DNA from: Leptolyngbya boryana PCC 6306
GTDB taxonomy: Bacteria > Cyanobacteriota > Cyanobacteriia > Leptolyngbyales > Leptolyngbyaceae
Length of the DNA stretch: 64,000 bases
Assembly (NCBI RefSeq): GCF_000353285.1
Contig: NZ_KB731324.1
Location: 4,854,577-4,918,576, forward strand
Direction of reading: 5' to 3'
Shown here: positions 1-9,697 of the stretch, piece by piece
Position numbering within the stretch: position 1 is the first letter of the stretch
Layout: each line of letters opens with the position of its first letter
Made by a program: the position numbers and the translations under genes
The notes under the pieces: generated by a model
What the model was told of the DNA's origin: nothing
Databases searched by the model: none
What the model saw: only the letters and a program-made list of their open reading frames with translations

Positions 1-611
1 GAAGCAGGAACAAGCACGATCGCCGTTTCATCGGACGAGATCCCTAACTTTTCGCGAGCAGAACTCCGATCAGGTGCATCTTTCATGCGATCGATTAAAG
101 GATGTCCGACAAATTCAGTTTTCGCACCATGTTCGGCGTAGTATTCAGCCTCAGCAGGAAAGATCGAGAGAATGCGATCGCTGATCTGCACAATCCAATC
201 CGTTTTCTTCTGATTAATTCTGACCACCCACTCTTGAGGCGCAATAAAGTAAACCGTTGGCACCGTCGGCAAGTGCTTGCGCACATGTAAACCAATGCTG
301 ATATTCGGATCGCTATAATCCATCATCACAACGAGATCGGGCGGATGCGCTTGGAGATATCGCTTGGCTTGTTTCTGAACTTTCAGCGTCGGCAGAAGGT
401 AGGGTAGACCTTCAATAATCCCGATCGACCCAATTCCGACCGTATTGCCGAGAAGTTTTGCACCTGCTGCTGCCATACGATCGCCGCCGAGTGCCAGAAT
501 TTCGATATCGATTCCGAGTTCGCTGGCTTGTTCGTAGAGAGCTTTGACGAGTAATGAGCCTTGCAAATCGCCAGAGACTTCGCCCGTGCTAATAAAAATT
601 CGCTTTTTCAT
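1..611 (-). CDS. lpxB: Lipid-A-disaccharide synthase LpxB (partial, runs off the left edge)
   Basis: Condenses UDP-2,3-diacylglucosamine with lipid X to form the lipid A disaccharide at the inner membrane. The ATG is at 609-611 and the frame stays open to the window edge, giving about 203 N-terminal residues of a protein usually near 385. The start MKKRIFISTGEVSGDLQG is the typical LpxB opening, followed by the glycine-rich ALGGDRM stretch and a PPDLVVMMDYSDPNI-type segment that fits GT19. It is the last visible member of a minus-strand run lpxC-fabZ-lpxA-lpxB and starts 42 bp after the lpxA stop. The missing C-terminus lies outside the window, so this is an edge truncation and not a pseudogene. 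Confidence 0.93.
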   Translation of the reverse strand, partial: MKKRIFISTGEVSGDLQGSLLVKALYEQASELGIDIEILALGGDRMAAAGAKLLGNTVGIGSIGIIEGLPYLLPTLKVQKQAKRYLQAHPPDLVVMMDYSDPNISIGLHVRKHLPTVPTVYFIAPQEWVVRINQKKTDWIVQISDRILSIFPAEAEYYAEHGAKTEFVGHPLIDRMKDAPDRSSAREKLGISSDETAIVLVPA

Positions 612-653
612 AACTCCTTCTGTCTCGATCCTCTGATCCGCAAACACAGCGAA

Positions 654-1460
654 TCAGTCCTTCAACGTCGCACTCGGAGTCAATCCTCTACGCCCTGGCA
701 ACATTGACAGTTGCAAAAATCGCTGAAAATGCTGGACATGCTCATTTTCGGGCAATAGATCCAATCGCTCTAACGCCTCATTCATCGCCAAGCCCGATCG
801 AAATACAGTACGATACGCTTTTTTCAACAAACTCAAATCTTCTGACGAAAACCCCGATCGCTGCGGACCAACCTGGTGAAATGCCCGAATCCGAGACGGA
901 TTTCCCTCAACAATCACAAACGGCGGCACATCTCGATCGATGCGACTCATGCCTCCAATCATCGCATGTCGCCCAATCCAGACAAACTGATGAATGCCCA
1001 TCACGCCACTCAATCTCGCCTTCGATTCAATATGCACATGTCCCGCCATCTGCACCGAATTGGCAATAATCACTTGATCCTCAATCACGCACTCATGCCC
1101 CACATGCACATAAGCCATGAGCAGATTGCCATTACCGATGAGCGTAATGCGATCGGCAAAGGTCGGGCGATGAATCGTGACATATTCTCGGATCTGGTTG
1201 CCGTTGCCGATTCTCACTAGCCCCCGCGATCCGTCGTATTTCAAATCTTGGGGTTCAAGCCCGATCGCAGCACCCGGAAAAATCTGATTCCGCTCCCCAA
1301 TCTCAACCCACCCTTCAATCACCGCATGATGCCCAACACTTGACCCCGCACCAATCTTTACGTGTTCTCCAATCACAGCATATGCACCAACTTGGACGGT
1401 TGGGTGAAGTTGAGCATTCGGGTGAATTACAGCGGTCGGATGGATCAAGGTTGGGGCCAT
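654..1460 (-). CDS. lpxA: UDP-N-acetylglucosamine O-acyltransferase LpxA
   Basis: First enzyme of lipid A synthesis: transfers a hydroxyacyl chain from ACP to UDP-GlcNAc in the cytoplasm. The 268 residues are a left-handed beta-helix of hexapeptide repeats (about 1-190) with an alpha-helical C-terminal domain. The HVGHEC block carries His119 and His122; His122 aligns with the catalytic His125 of E. coli. IHQFVWIGRHAMIGG and DVPPFVIVEGNPSR are family signatures. Length matches the usual 262-275. It lies between fabZ (69 bp upstream) and lpxB on the same strand, probably one transcript. Confidence 0.96.
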   Translation of the reverse strand: MAPTLIHPTAVIHPNAQLHPTVQVGAYAVIGEHVKIGAGSSVGHHAVIEGWVEIGERNQIFPGAAIGLEPQDLKYDGSRGLVRIGNGNQIREYVTIHRPTFADRITLIGNGNLLMAYVHVGHECVIEDQVIIANSVQMAGHVHIESKARLSGVMGIHQFVWIGRHAMIGGMSRIDRDVPPFVIVEGNPSRIRAFHQVGPQRSGFSSEDLSLLKKAYRTVFRSGLAMNEALERLDLLPENEHVQHFQRFLQLSMLPGRRGLTPSATLKD

Positions 1461-1529
1461 AGCGAAGGGTAGAAGGGTTAAAAGGAAGACATAGCCGCGA
1501 TCGATACATAGGCTCAGATCGCACTAATC

Positions 1530-2033
1530 TTAATCGACTAGCGCAAACATTAAATCACCTTCACATGCAAGTTGTCCGTCAACTTCGGCACGACCGCGCA
1601 TCTTTCCAAATCGACGACCCTTGACTGAAAGCAGTTCCACAGTCATAACCAGTTGATCACCTGGCACAACCGGACGACGGAATCTAACACCATCGATTCC
1701 AGCAAACATGAACAAGCCCTCTTGCACATCTGCCATTTGAGTTAAAACAACGCCACCAACCTGTGCCATCGCTTCAACAATCAGCACACCCGGCATAATC
1801 GGGCGACCTGGAAAGTGGCCTTGAAACTGAGGCTCATTAAACGAGACATTCTTAATTCCAACCGCCAATTTTCCAGGCACAAAATCGATAATGCGATCGA
1901 CTAAAGCAAACGGATAGCGATGCGGCAGAAGCTGATGAATCTCCTCAGTGGTGAAGGTTTTCTTCACTTCAGGCTCAGCGGGAGTCTCAACATTTTCGAG
2001 CGGTGCAGTATGGGTTTCGATCACGGTTGTCAT
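1530..2033 (-). CDS. fabZ: 3-hydroxyacyl-ACP dehydratase FabZ
   Basis: Dehydrates 3-hydroxyacyl-ACP in type II fatty acid elongation, competing with LpxA/LpxC for the hydroxyacyl pool. The hot-dog fold core starts near residue 28 ([19 protein letters not shown]). His73 in [10 protein letters not shown] and Glu87 in VEAMAQ are the catalytic pair with the expected 14-residue spacing. The first 27 residues are a non-conserved extension, so a later start cannot be excluded, but no better internal ATG precedes the core. Its place between lpxC and lpxA is the common cyanobacterial arrangement. Confidence 0.96.
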   Translation of the reverse strand: MTTVIETHTAPLENVETPAEPEVKKTFTTEEIHQLLPHRYPFALVDRIIDFVPGKLAVGIKNVSFNEPQFQGHFPGRPIMPGVLIVEAMAQVGGVVLTQMADVQEGLFMFAGIDGVRFRRPVVPGDQLVMTVELLSVKGRRFGKMRGRAEVDGQLACEGDLMFALVD

Positions 2034-2054
2034 GGGCGGGTAAGGAGTATAGAA

Positions 2055-2927
2055 CTAAAAATGTGCAGGTAAAATCTCAGACAGTTGACGCACGAGTTGA
2101 GTATGCAATTCATGACTCGCCTTGTACGCCAAAAAATGAGCCGTTGGCAACGTCCCCAATAAACTGAGATCTCCTATTAAGTCTAGAAGTTTATGGCGCG
2201 CTGGTTCATTTGAAAAGCGCAAAGGTGGATTTATCCATCCTTCACTACTGCAAACCAACGCATTTTCAAGTGATCCGCCTTTAATTAAACCATTCGCTCG
2301 TAACTGTTCGATCTGATGAGCTAATCCAAATGTTCTGGCTGGAGCAATTTCGGTGGCAAATGTCTCGGGATCAAATTTCCAACTGTGCCATTGATTTCCG
2401 ATCGCGCTGAGATCAAAATCAATGCCATAAGAAAATCGCAGTTCGCTCGATGGCAATGCCGCCACAAATGCATCGCCATGACGCACGAATACAGGTTCGG
2501 AAATGACGATCGCAGATTTCTCTTCGGTCTGCTCGACAATTCCTGCTTGGGCGATCGCGCTTGTCCACGATCGCGCCGAACCGTCTAATAAGGGAATTTC
2601 CGCTCCATCGACTTCAATGCGAGCGTTATCAATGCCCATGCCTGTGAGAGATGCCAGCAAATGCTCGACTGTGCGAATTCTGGCATCTCCATTTACCAGT
2701 TCGGTTGACAGCATCGTTTCACGCACCGACTCAATTCGAGCCGGAATCTCAGGCGCACCAGGTAAGTCTGTCCGAACAAAATATCGTCCTCGTCCTGGCT
2801 CAGCCGGTAACACTCTCGCTGTCGTTTCTTCGCCGCTATGCAGTCCGACTCCATAACAAGAGAAGCTTTGACGAAGTGATCGTTGCACCTGTCGAGTCAT
2901 GCGCCCCTGATTCTGCGTGCTGACCAT
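2055..2927 (-). CDS. lpxC: UDP-3-O-acyl-N-acetylglucosamine deacetylase LpxC
   Basis: Zinc amidase that performs the committed step of lipid A synthesis in the cytoplasm. TVEHLLASL holds the first zinc His (His89), and [11 protein letters not shown] near residue 250 holds the second His and the Asp ligand. GVGLHSGE at the N-terminus is a substrate-binding signature. Length 290 is normal. The ATG lies two bases after the bamA stop, so translation is likely coupled to bamA; an alternative start at residue 10 (MTRQVQ) would fit the family equally well. Confidence 0.95.
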   Translation of the reverse strand: MVSTQNQGRMTRQVQRSLRQSFSCYGVGLHSGEETTARVLPAEPGRGRYFVRTDLPGAPEIPARIESVRETMLSTELVNGDARIRTVEHLLASLTGMGIDNARIEVDGAEIPLLDGSARSWTSAIAQAGIVEQTEEKSAIVISEPVFVRHGDAFVAALPSSELRFSYGIDFDLSAIGNQWHSWKFDPETFATEIAPARTFGLAHQIEQLRANGLIKGGSLENALVCSSEGWINPPLRFSNEPARHKLLDLIGDLSLLGTLPTAHFLAYKASHELHTQLVRQLSEILPAHF

Positions 2928-2929
2928 GT

Positions 2930-5278
2930 TTAGAATCGCTCCCCGAAGCCGAAGCGAATGTTGTTGCCGCCTTGATCATTCCAACCAAAGTCGATCCGAA
3001 TTGGACCTAAGGGCGATCGTACTCTCACACCGACTCCATAGCCCAAACCACTGCCAGGTTTACCCCGCACGCCTGCCGGATTTCCTGGAACCTTATCGCC
3101 TGAGCCGAGATCAGTCGCAGCATCGACAAATAGCGCGCCCGAAATAATCGAGAAGATCGGGAATCGATATTCTGCGGTCGCTTGCAAGTAGCTCTTACCG
3201 CTTCCAACATCGCCTTCATCGTAACCGCGTACCGAGTTGGTTCCACCCAATGGAAACGCTTCATACGGCGGCACATCTCCCAGGATTGTTCCACCTTGAA
3301 TGTTGAACGCAAAGGCTTGGGCACAGCGCCCTTGAGGTTGGTTCTGCAAATCAACTCGACGGGTATCGCGATCGCGACATTCAGGCGTAAATTTCGTCAA
3401 TCGAGTCGGAATGTAGAAGCTATAACTTCCCCGCAATCGGTTGAAGAAAATACTGCCTGACCCAATCGGTAGCGATTGTTCGGTACTAAATTGCAGAACG
3501 GAGCCGCCTGTCGGTTGCAGAAAATCATTTCTGCGATCGCGTCTCAGCACTAACTGCCCGGTGAACAAATCATCTTTACCCGAAGGATCAAAGGTCAGCG
3601 GATTACCCAATTCATCAACTCGGCGACGAATTCCATCCGCATCGGTTGCGGTGACTCGTTGATACTGTAATCCGAGTGAAGCTGTCCATTCGGCTCGCTC
3701 AAACACATTGCGCGACAGCGGACGGGCAAAGCTAATGCCGCCACCTGTACGATTAATTCTGGGTCGATCGCGATCTTCATTTCCCAGTCGAACTTCGGGA
3801 TCACCCCCATCAAAAATCAGCGAAATCGTTCTGCGTCGGAACACGCTTAACGTGTAAGAAGTCCGGTACGGATCACCTGCAATCCAAGGATCAGTAAACG
3901 ACAGTTCATACTGCTGATCTCGCTGACCAATTTGCACTTCAGCATTCAGCTTTTGGTTGTTCCCGCCAACGTTTTGCTGTCCATAGCTGAGACTTCCAAA
4001 GAAGCCACTAGCTGAACTAAAACCGCCCGCAAGCCCAATATTTCCGGTATTTTTCTCGACGGCATTTACGACAAGAACCACTTTTCGGCGATCTTCACCC
4101 ACATCCAAAGACGGACGGAGATCTTCAAACAGTCCTAGTCCAAATAGTCGTTGGAAATCGCGCTCTAAAATTTGACGGTTAAAAACTTGTCCAGGCTTTA
4201 ATTCGAGTTCGCGCGTAATAATAAAGTCCCGCGTTCTACCCCGAATCGGATTGCCTTTGGCATCGCGATCGCTGCCTTCTTTATTAATAAATCGAACCTG
4301 AATTCGCTCGATTTCGCCTTCTGCGACCTGCAAGACAACCGTTCCGTCTGGGTTAATCTGCGGCTGTTGGGCGTTAATCACCTGCGCCAAGACAAACCCA
4401 CGATCTTGGTAGTATTTCGTCAGTTCTTGAATGCCACTCTGCAAATCTCGGAAGTTCGTAATCTTGCCGTACTGAGGGCTAAAGATTCGATTGACCACAT
4501 CTGCGGGGACGACTTTGCTGCCTTCAAGCTGTACCGACTTCAACGGCGGATTCGCAGTTACTTCAAACGTGACCCGCACTCCAAGCGGTGTATCTTCCGG
4601 GGTCGCTCTCACATTCGAGAAAAATCCAGTCGCAAAGATGGCGTTGATATCGTTTTGCAACTGCGATCGCGTTGTTGTCCGTCCGGGCTGAGTTTGAATC
4701 ACACGATAGACTTCTTGCTGCAATTCCCCGTCAACACCTGAGACAACGACTTCAGACACTAACACTCTTGGCTCAGCTTCAGCGGGAGGTTGGGTCGGTT
4801 GTCCGGGTTGGGAAGTTGGCTGCTCTGGTTGAGGAGTTGGCTGCCCTGGCTGTAAAGGCTGGGTTGGAACCGCTTCTGAAGGCGTTTCTGAAGGAGTCTG
4901 CTGTCCTTCAGGCGTAATCGGTGCGGTTTCTGGAACCGTTGGAAGAGTCGGCGTAGTTGGCGTGATGGGAGCCGTTGGATTAATTTGAATCCGATCGGGC
5001 GTTTCTTGCTCGATCGTTCCTGCCTGAGCGATTACTGGAGCCATTTTTCCGTTCAGTCGCGTCTCGACAGGCTGGCTCGTCTGCATCACAGGAGTCGTTT
5101 TCACAACGACATCTTTTGCAGAAGGTTTAGATTTGGAAACGGTCGATCGATCCGTCAATTTAGCTGGCTGAAGGGGCGATTTTGCCTCAGCAGAATGCGA
5201 CAAGCCAAGCGTTGCCGTCAACGCAACCGCAGCCATCACAACAGGAGATAAGCGCATAGTATTCACAGTTTTTCGCAC
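2930..5278 (-). CDS. bamA: Outer-membrane assembly factor BamA/Omp85
   Basis: Inserts beta-barrel proteins into the outer membrane. Residues 1-32 are a signal peptide (hydrophobic [20 protein letters not shown]). A long Pro/Thr/Gln-rich linker (about 90-165, with [19 protein letters not shown]-like repeats) is followed by POTRA domains (about 168-400; cyanobacterial Omp85 has three) and a 16-strand barrel ending in a terminal Phe (GFGERF), the assembly signal. Total length is 782 residues. The gene precedes lpxC with a 2-bp gap, tying LPS synthesis to outer-membrane protein assembly. The Pro-rich linker resembles those that help cyanobacterial Omp85 span the thick peptidoglycan (inference). 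Confidence 0.95.
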   Translation of the reverse strand: MRKTVNTMRLSPVVMAAVALTATLGLSHSAEAKSPLQPAKLTDRSTVSKSKPSAKDVVVKTTPVMQTSQPVETRLNGKMAPVIAQAGTIEQETPDRIQINPTAPITPTTPTLPTVPETAPITPEGQQTPSETPSEAVPTQPLQPGQPTPQPEQPTSQPGQPTQPPAEAEPRVLVSEVVVSGVDGELQQEVYRVIQTQPGRTTTRSQLQNDINAIFATGFFSNVRATPEDTPLGVRVTFEVTANPPLKSVQLEGSKVVPADVVNRIFSPQYGKITNFRDLQSGIQELTKYYQDRGFVLAQVINAQQPQINPDGTVVLQVAEGEIERIQVRFINKEGSDRDAKGNPIRGRTRDFIITRELELKPGQVFNRQILERDFQRLFGLGLFEDLRPSLDVGEDRRKVVLVVNAVEKNTGNIGLAGGFSSASGFFGSLSYGQQNVGGNNQKLNAEVQIGQRDQQYELSFTDPWIAGDPYRTSYTLSVFRRRTISLIFDGGDPEVRLGNEDRDRPRINRTGGGISFARPLSRNVFERAEWTASLGLQYQRVTATDADGIRRRVDELGNPLTFDPSGKDDLFTGQLVLRRDRRNDFLQPTGGSVLQFSTEQSLPIGSGSIFFNRLRGSYSFYIPTRLTKFTPECRDRDTRRVDLQNQPQGRCAQAFAFNIQGGTILGDVPPYEAFPLGGTNSVRGYDEGDVGSGKSYLQATAEYRFPIFSIISGALFVDAATDLGSGDKVPGNPAGVRGKPGSGLGYGVGVRVRSPLGPIRIDFGWNDQGGNNIRFGFGERF

Positions 5279-5437
5279 GTCCTCACACTCTTTCTGCTCA
5301 AAGCAGACACAACAACATCACAGAAGTTAGTCACGATCCCGCTAATCGGCAAGATTGTACCGCACCCTGAGTATCAATACCCATCCATGTGAAGGATTTT
5401 CAACTGGCTGATGCTGCATTTTTCAACATTTTGCAGA

Positions 5438-6166
5438 TCATACCGTCTGACCTAGCACCCTTTCCATTACTTGCCGATAAGCACCTTCCACATTTCCCAA
5501 GTCCCGCCGGAAGCGATCTTTGTCTAAGACGCGACGATCGGGATCGGTTTCGGATTGATCCCACAGCCGACAAGTATCCGGGCTGATTTCGTCTGCCAGG
5601 ATAATTTCTCCGCGCGAGTCGGTTCCAAATTCCAACTTAAAGTCCACTAATGTGATGCCACATTGCTGAAAGAAAGTTTGCAAGACCGAGTTAATCTGGT
5701 TTGCCATTTGAATCAGTTGCTCGATTTGCGCGGCTGATGCGAGATTGAGCACTCGCAATCGATCGGGAGTCAATAAGGGATCTCCGAGCGCGTCGTCTTT
5801 GAGGTAGAACTCGACGAGGGGGGGATTGAGGGTCGTGCCTAACTTCAGTCCTGTTTGTTGACAGAGACTTCCGGCTGCAATGTTCCTGACGACGACTTCT
5901 AAGGGGATAATTTTGACGGCTTTGACCCGCATTTCGTTGCCTGAAGTCTGCTCGATGAAATGAGTTGGGACTCCATTGGCAATCATGAGTTTGAAAAGAT
6001 GGGTGGCGATCGCGCAATTCATTTCGCCTTTGCCCTGAATGCTGCCGCGTTTCTGAGCATTAAAAGCCGTCGCGTCGTCTTTGAAATATGTCAGCAAAAC
6101 TTCTGGATCTTCTGTAGCGTAGAGAATCTTAGCTTTGCCTTCGTAGAGTTTTTGACCAACAGACAT
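5438..6166 (-). CDS. purC: Phosphoribosylaminoimidazole-succinocarboxamide synthase PurC
   Basis: Ligates aspartate to CAIR with ATP in purine synthesis, giving SAICAR. The 242-residue protein has the short bacterial form: KLYEGKAKILY at the start, VVVRNIAAGSLCQQTGL (SAICAR synthetase signature) near 90-107, LVDFKLEFG and LADEISPDTCRLWD near 175-205. It is upstream of bamA on the same strand across a 159-bp gap, so it could be first in the transcript or have its own unit. The start MSVGQKLYEGK is the standard position. Confidence 0.97.
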   Translation of the reverse strand: MSVGQKLYEGKAKILYATEDPEVLLTYFKDDATAFNAQKRGSIQGKGEMNCAIATHLFKLMIANGVPTHFIEQTSGNEMRVKAVKIIPLEVVVRNIAAGSLCQQTGLKLGTTLNPPLVEFYLKDDALGDPLLTPDRLRVLNLASAAQIEQLIQMANQINSVLQTFFQQCGITLVDFKLEFGTDSRGEIILADEISPDTCRLWDQSETDPDRRVLDKDRFRRDLGNVEGAYRQVMERVLGQTV

Positions 6167-6366
6167 GGGACGACAAGAATTTTAGAACGCTCATCATTGT
6201 ACAACTCCGGAACGTGGCATGAGTGAATGATGAATCTGTTCGTGCGATCGCACCCTCGATCATACGCAATAGATTTCTGCGGTTTCCGAAGTGCGATCGC
6301 GGTTCGACGTTCGGAAAACTCAAACCGATTACAATGACAGGTAACAACTTCCGTGTTTTTGAAGAG

Positions 6367-6582
6367 ATGACACTTCAAGAGTTACAAAAACAAGTGCTGC
6401 AATTGTCAACTCACGATCGCTGGCAACTGGTACAAGAGCTTTTAGAGTCTTTGAAGCAAGAAACTGAACCGAAACCGAAACGGGGAAATCTGTCACGTCT
6501 GAAAGGGATTGCCAAAACTTCAGATGTCGAGAGCGATACTCAGGAAGAATATGTAGATTATCTGATCGGGAAATACAAGTAA
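6367..6582 (+). CDS. VapB-like antitoxin (orphan), DUF2281-type
   Basis: A 71-residue soluble protein starting MTLQELQKQVLQLS, with a hydrophilic helix, STHDRWQLVQELLESL, then a charged C-terminal tail. This is the look of the small cyanobacterial antitoxins that precede PIN toxins. The frame is open further upstream (to 6223), but the family begins at this MTLQ. No toxin follows: after the stop only the first six codons of a PIN-like start (MRVLVD, at 6582) remain before xisI. Function as an antitoxin is inferred from family resemblance. Confidence 0.6.
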   Translation: MTLQELQKQVLQLSTHDRWQLVQELLESLKQETEPKPKRGNLSRLKGIAKTSDVESDTQEEYVDYLIGKYK

Positions 6583-6632
6583 TGCGGGTTCTAGTTGATG
6601 GAACGATTAGAGGAATATCGGCAAGCAATTAG
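6582..6632 (+). pseudogene. Possible remnant of a PIN toxin start
   Basis: An ATG overlaps the antitoxin stop (TAATG) exactly where a toxin partner would start. It reads MRVLVD, as PIN toxins commonly do (MRVLVDTN...), then leaves similarity and stops after 16 residues. The xisI start codon lies inside it at 6598. It reads as a deletion junction that removed the toxin and brought xisI in, but six residues are little evidence. Confidence 0.3.
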
Positions 6633-6933
6633 ATCGCTGTTAGAACAGTATGCTGCTGAAGGGAATCAGGACGATCAATTAGAAACTCAGGTGATTTGCG
6701 ATCGCGAAAACGATCATTACCAGTTGGTTAGCTTGGGTTGGCAGGGACAGCGGCGTTTTTATAGCTGTTTGATGCACCTGGATATTAAGAATGGCAAGAT
6801 TTGGATTCAGCGCAATCAAACTGATCGATTGATTGCTCAAGAACTGGTTGAGATGGGTGTCACTAGAGAGGACATTGTCTTGGGTCTGCAACCTGCTTAT
6901 GCAAGACCTGATACAGGGTATGGTGTGGCTTAG
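6598..6933 (+). CDS. xisI: XisI-family protein (fdxN element excision controlling factor)
   Basis: A 111-residue member of the XisI family, named for the Anabaena fdxN-element excision control factor and widespread in cyanobacteria without that element. Recognisable blocks are MERLEEYRQAIRSLLEQYA, VICDRENDHYQLVSLGWQG, HLDIKNGKIWIQRNQTD and ELVEMGVTREDIVLGLQP. The ATG at 6598 fits the family start. The usual partner xisH is absent on both sides. A decayed second copy of the central block lies at 10709-10771. The molecular role of stand-alone XisI proteins is not established. Confidence 0.85.
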   Translation: MERLEEYRQAIRSLLEQYAAEGNQDDQLETQVICDRENDHYQLVSLGWQGQRRFYSCLMHLDIKNGKIWIQRNQTDRLIAQELVEMGVTREDIVLGLQPAYARPDTGYGVA

Positions 6934-6954
6934 CGATCGCTGAGAGCAACGCTT

Positions 6955-9480
6955 CTAGAGCCGATCGATCGGCAACAGCAGATTATCTTCAATTTCCTGC
7001 CGCACCTCCTCGCTGACCTTACCCTCCTTTAGCAATTTGACTAGAAATTGATTGGCATTGTAGTACTGCCGTAAATCCTGATTCTGGGATTCGGCAAACT
7101 GCCAGTCGTGACCAATATTTCGATGTTCAATCATCGTTTGTCGCAATGCTTGAATCCACTGCTGCCCTTCGCTGTGCCACCACTGCTTGAAAGAATCAAA
7201 ACGCTCTTTGGACAAGTTTTGGGGTAACTGTTCTCTAAGCTTTTGTAGCTTTTTCACTAATTCTGGATCAAGGGTACGGGCGAGGGCGAGGGCGAGGTCA
7301 AGGGCGAGAGCAAGGTCGCAGTCGAGGGCGCGAGCACGGGCGCGGGCAAGGTCGCAGTCGAGGGCACGGGCAAGGTCGAGAGCAAGGTCAAGAGCGCGGG
7401 CAAGGCCGAGAGCAAGGTCACGGGCAAGATCGAGGGCATGGGCAAGGTCGAGGACATGGGCAAGGTCACGGGCAAGGTCGAGAGCGCGGGCAAGGTCACG
7501 GGCAAGGTCGAGGGCATGGGCGCGGGCGAGATCGAGAGGAAAGTAAAGCGCTCGAAGTGCAGAAGATTTATATGGTGCGTTACTGGATTCAGCTTTCTGA
7601 GCAACCCACGCCAGAAACTTCTGGCATTTAGCATCTTGCGAGACAGATCCATCAATTGCCTGTTTAATCAGCTTGAGCAATTTGTCAGAGGGTTGAGATT
7701 TGAGGAGTTGCTCCACTACGTTTTGCCACTGACGATTGGCTATCTTGCTAGCAATTTGTTCAGGAGAAAGTTGAGTCAGCCATTGCACCGTGAAGTGTTC
7801 CTGAAAGGTGAGATGAGAAAACGACCATAGCTGATCAGCCCGTTCGACGAGTAATCCATGCTGTGCCTCGATCGCTCTCAATACCGCTTCTCCATCTCTT
7901 GAATTGTCAAGCTTGAGTATTTGGGCAATCTGCTGCGTCAAAACTTCTTGCTCAAACAACACAAAGTTCTCTGGATTCTCAAATTTCCACGCTGCAATCT
8001 CAGTAAGCAGTTGCTTTTTTTGCTTTAGATCAAGGGCACGATAGACTTCATTTCCCATCTCCCATCCAGGAATGTCTTTCCGCTCATTCCATCGTTCCAA
8101 TAGTAAATTGATTCCCTGGTCATAGAGCGAAGCCTGTTGAGTCGGTAATTCTCCCGTATCTTCAAACACCCAGCACATCAAACTCAACAGCACTGGTGTT
8201 ACGGTCAATTCTTTGAGAGCAGGATTTTGGTCGATTTCACCTTCAAAATTTCGCCATCGTTGATCAACTTCGTTGTCCTCCAATCCACTAGCCCGAAACC
8301 AATTCTCGACAAATCGCTGAACTTGCTCTGGATTGAAGTCTGCCACCTCAACAGCAGTAAAACCCTGCGGCATCTCTCCAGTAATAATCTGAGTCCGACA
8401 AGTCAGGATAAATCGATTTCTCGCATGTTCTGGCTTTTTAGCAAGGTCGCGCACCTGAGTTTGCACATTTGCTCGAAATGCGCTGCTTGGAACTTCATCT
8501 AGTCCATCCATCAACATGAGCAGATTCCCTTGCTTCAGAAGTTTTTCTGTTTGCTGAAGAGACAACTCTAGCTGCTCAGCGATCGCATCTAACAAGTTCC
8601 ATTCTTTTGATCGAATCTGTCGCAATTCAATCAAAACAGGAATCAGATCTGATTGAAATTTCTCCTTGCTGCAATCTACTGCTAAATGCTTGAGAAACGT
8701 CGTTTTCCCTGCCCCTGGCTTTCCTAGAATCAGCAAGCGATTTCTTTGATTCGCAACTTCCATCCCGTCAGCCCGAATATCGCGATCGCCCAATCCCAAG
8801 CGATCGTTCCGCAGATCAAACAACTCCCACATCTTTGATCCGGGCTGTAATGTCTGAGTTGGACGCTTCAGCAACCAGACATCAACATAAAGCTGATCGA
8901 CTGTAATCTCAGTTTGATTCAACAATCGAATCGAGTTGTACTGAGCGATCATCTTTTGGCGACAGCGCGATCGAATTTCTTCGATCGTCTCTTCCCTCTG
9001 AGATGTAGCTTTTGGAATCGAGCAAACCTCTTTCAGTTCCTTCGCTACTCTACGAATTTCTTGAGCGATAGCTAGAAATGCTTCGTCTCGATTCTCCCAC
9101 TGAGTAACTGATTTTATGCCTTCACCCGGCTTGCTCGGAATTGCTTGAAGTTGATCTAAGGGAGGAAATTTCCATTCACAAGGGCGAACAATAATTGGAA
9201 CAACGCGCGCTTTGCCTTGCTGATGTCGCTCGATCGCATGACTCAGTTCGGAATCGTAACAGTAGTCAGAAGCAATGAAATTTGGGCTAATCAGCAACAG
9301 AATAATTTCAGCAGTATGGAGATTACCAATCGCTTGTGCCCTATCCGTTCCGGCAGTAATATCCCTAGCGCTCCAAGTATCGATGAAGCCCTGACGTTTC
9401 AGCAAAGCAAGATGCGTATCGAGTTCATCGCAGAAGATTTCGTCTCTGGTCGCATAAGAAATGAAAAGCTTCAGGGTCAT
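6955..9480 (-). CDS. TIR-NACHT STAND-type NTPase with low-complexity ALDLAR repeat tail
   Basis: An 841-residue signalling NTPase, probably for anti-phage defence or stress sensing. Residues 1-140 are a TIR domain (KLFISYATRDEIF; YCYDSEL with Glu78 as the candidate NADase glutamate). Residues about 245-430 are a NACHT module with Walker A GKPGAGKTTFLKH near 252 and Walker B LLMLMDGLDEVP near 320. A helical region follows, then residues about 645-740 consist almost wholly of A, L, D and R in 6- and 10-residue units (LDLAHA, LDLARDLARA). The C-terminus (QLPQNLSKERF onward) is ordinary again. It stands alone, with no companion effector gene. Bacterial NACHT proteins with TIR domains are known immune systems; a role here is inference. 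Confidence 0.88.
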   Translation of the reverse strand: MTLKLFISYATRDEIFCDELDTHLALLKRQGFIDTWSARDITAGTDRAQAIGNLHTAEIILLLISPNFIASDYCYDSELSHAIERHQQGKARVVPIIVRPCEWKFPPLDQLQAIPSKPGEGIKSVTQWENRDEAFLAIAQEIRRVAKELKEVCSIPKATSQREETIEEIRSRCRQKMIAQYNSIRLLNQTEITVDQLYVDVWLLKRPTQTLQPGSKMWELFDLRNDRLGLGDRDIRADGMEVANQRNRLLILGKPGAGKTTFLKHLAVDCSKEKFQSDLIPVLIELRQIRSKEWNLLDAIAEQLELSLQQTEKLLKQGNLLMLMDGLDEVPSSAFRANVQTQVRDLAKKPEHARNRFILTCRTQIITGEMPQGFTAVEVADFNPEQVQRFVENWFRASGLEDNEVDQRWRNFEGEIDQNPALKELTVTPVLLSLMCWVFEDTGELPTQQASLYDQGINLLLERWNERKDIPGWEMGNEVYRALDLKQKKQLLTEIAAWKFENPENFVLFEQEVLTQQIAQILKLDNSRDGEAVLRAIEAQHGLLVERADQLWSFSHLTFQEHFTVQWLTQLSPEQIASKIANRQWQNVVEQLLKSQPSDKLLKLIKQAIDGSVSQDAKCQKFLAWVAQKAESSNAPYKSSALRALYFPLDLARAHALDLARDLARALDLARDLAHVLDLAHALDLARDLALGLARALDLALDLARALDCDLARARARALDCDLALALDLALALARTLDPELVKKLQKLREQLPQNLSKERFDSFKQWWHSEGQQWIQALRQTMIEHRNIGHDWQFAESQNQDLRQYYNANQFLVKLLKEGKVSEEVRQEIEDNLLLPIDRL
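7257..7545. repeat. Tandem low-complexity repeat inside the TIR-NACHT gene
   Basis: About 290 bp built from 18-bp and 30-bp units that share GGGCAAGGTC on the plus strand. They differ by 12 bp, so the reading frame survives unit gain or loss. The strand asymmetry (G and A on plus) opens a spurious Arg/Ala-rich frame on the opposite strand. Such a tract is prone to slippage and recombination and may vary between relatives. Confidence 0.9.
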
Positions 9481-9640
9481 GGGGCAATACTCATCATCGA
9501 TCGAAGAGAATGAGAGAATTCTTTCTTCTCAATGTAATCAATCCAAGGTCTTTCAGTCTAATTTGAAAAAATTACGATCGCGCACCACTAACCCCTGAAT
9601 CTCTGCGATCACACTCATGAGTCAATTGAGCGAGCGCCAT

Positions 9641-9672
9641 CAAAAAAGCCGCATCCTCATCAGATTGCGGCT
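9641..9672 (-). terminator. Rho-independent terminator downstream of the 77-aa gene
   Basis: Read on the minus strand, AAGCCGCA and TGCGGCTT form an 8-bp stem with a 12-nt loop followed by six T. It lies 25 bp beyond the stop of the minus-strand gene at 9698-9931 and would end the GIY-YIG operon transcript. Confidence 0.7.
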
Positions 9673-9697
9673 TCTCATCACAAATCCATCCGTTGTT

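Noticed and set aside
876-1220. Plus-strand frame rich in His and Met
   Set aside because: Antisense to lpxA; a by-product of the repeated hexapeptide codons.
4672-4917. Plus-strand 81-codon frame rich in Leu/Glu/Ala
   Set aside because: Antisense to the Pro/Gln-rich linker of bamA; low-complexity shadow.
7187-7546. Plus-strand 119-codon Arg/Ala-rich open frame
   Set aside because: It lies wholly within the repeat-bearing part of the TIR-NACHT gene; the repetitive DNA keeps all frames free of stops, and the product has no fold-like composition.
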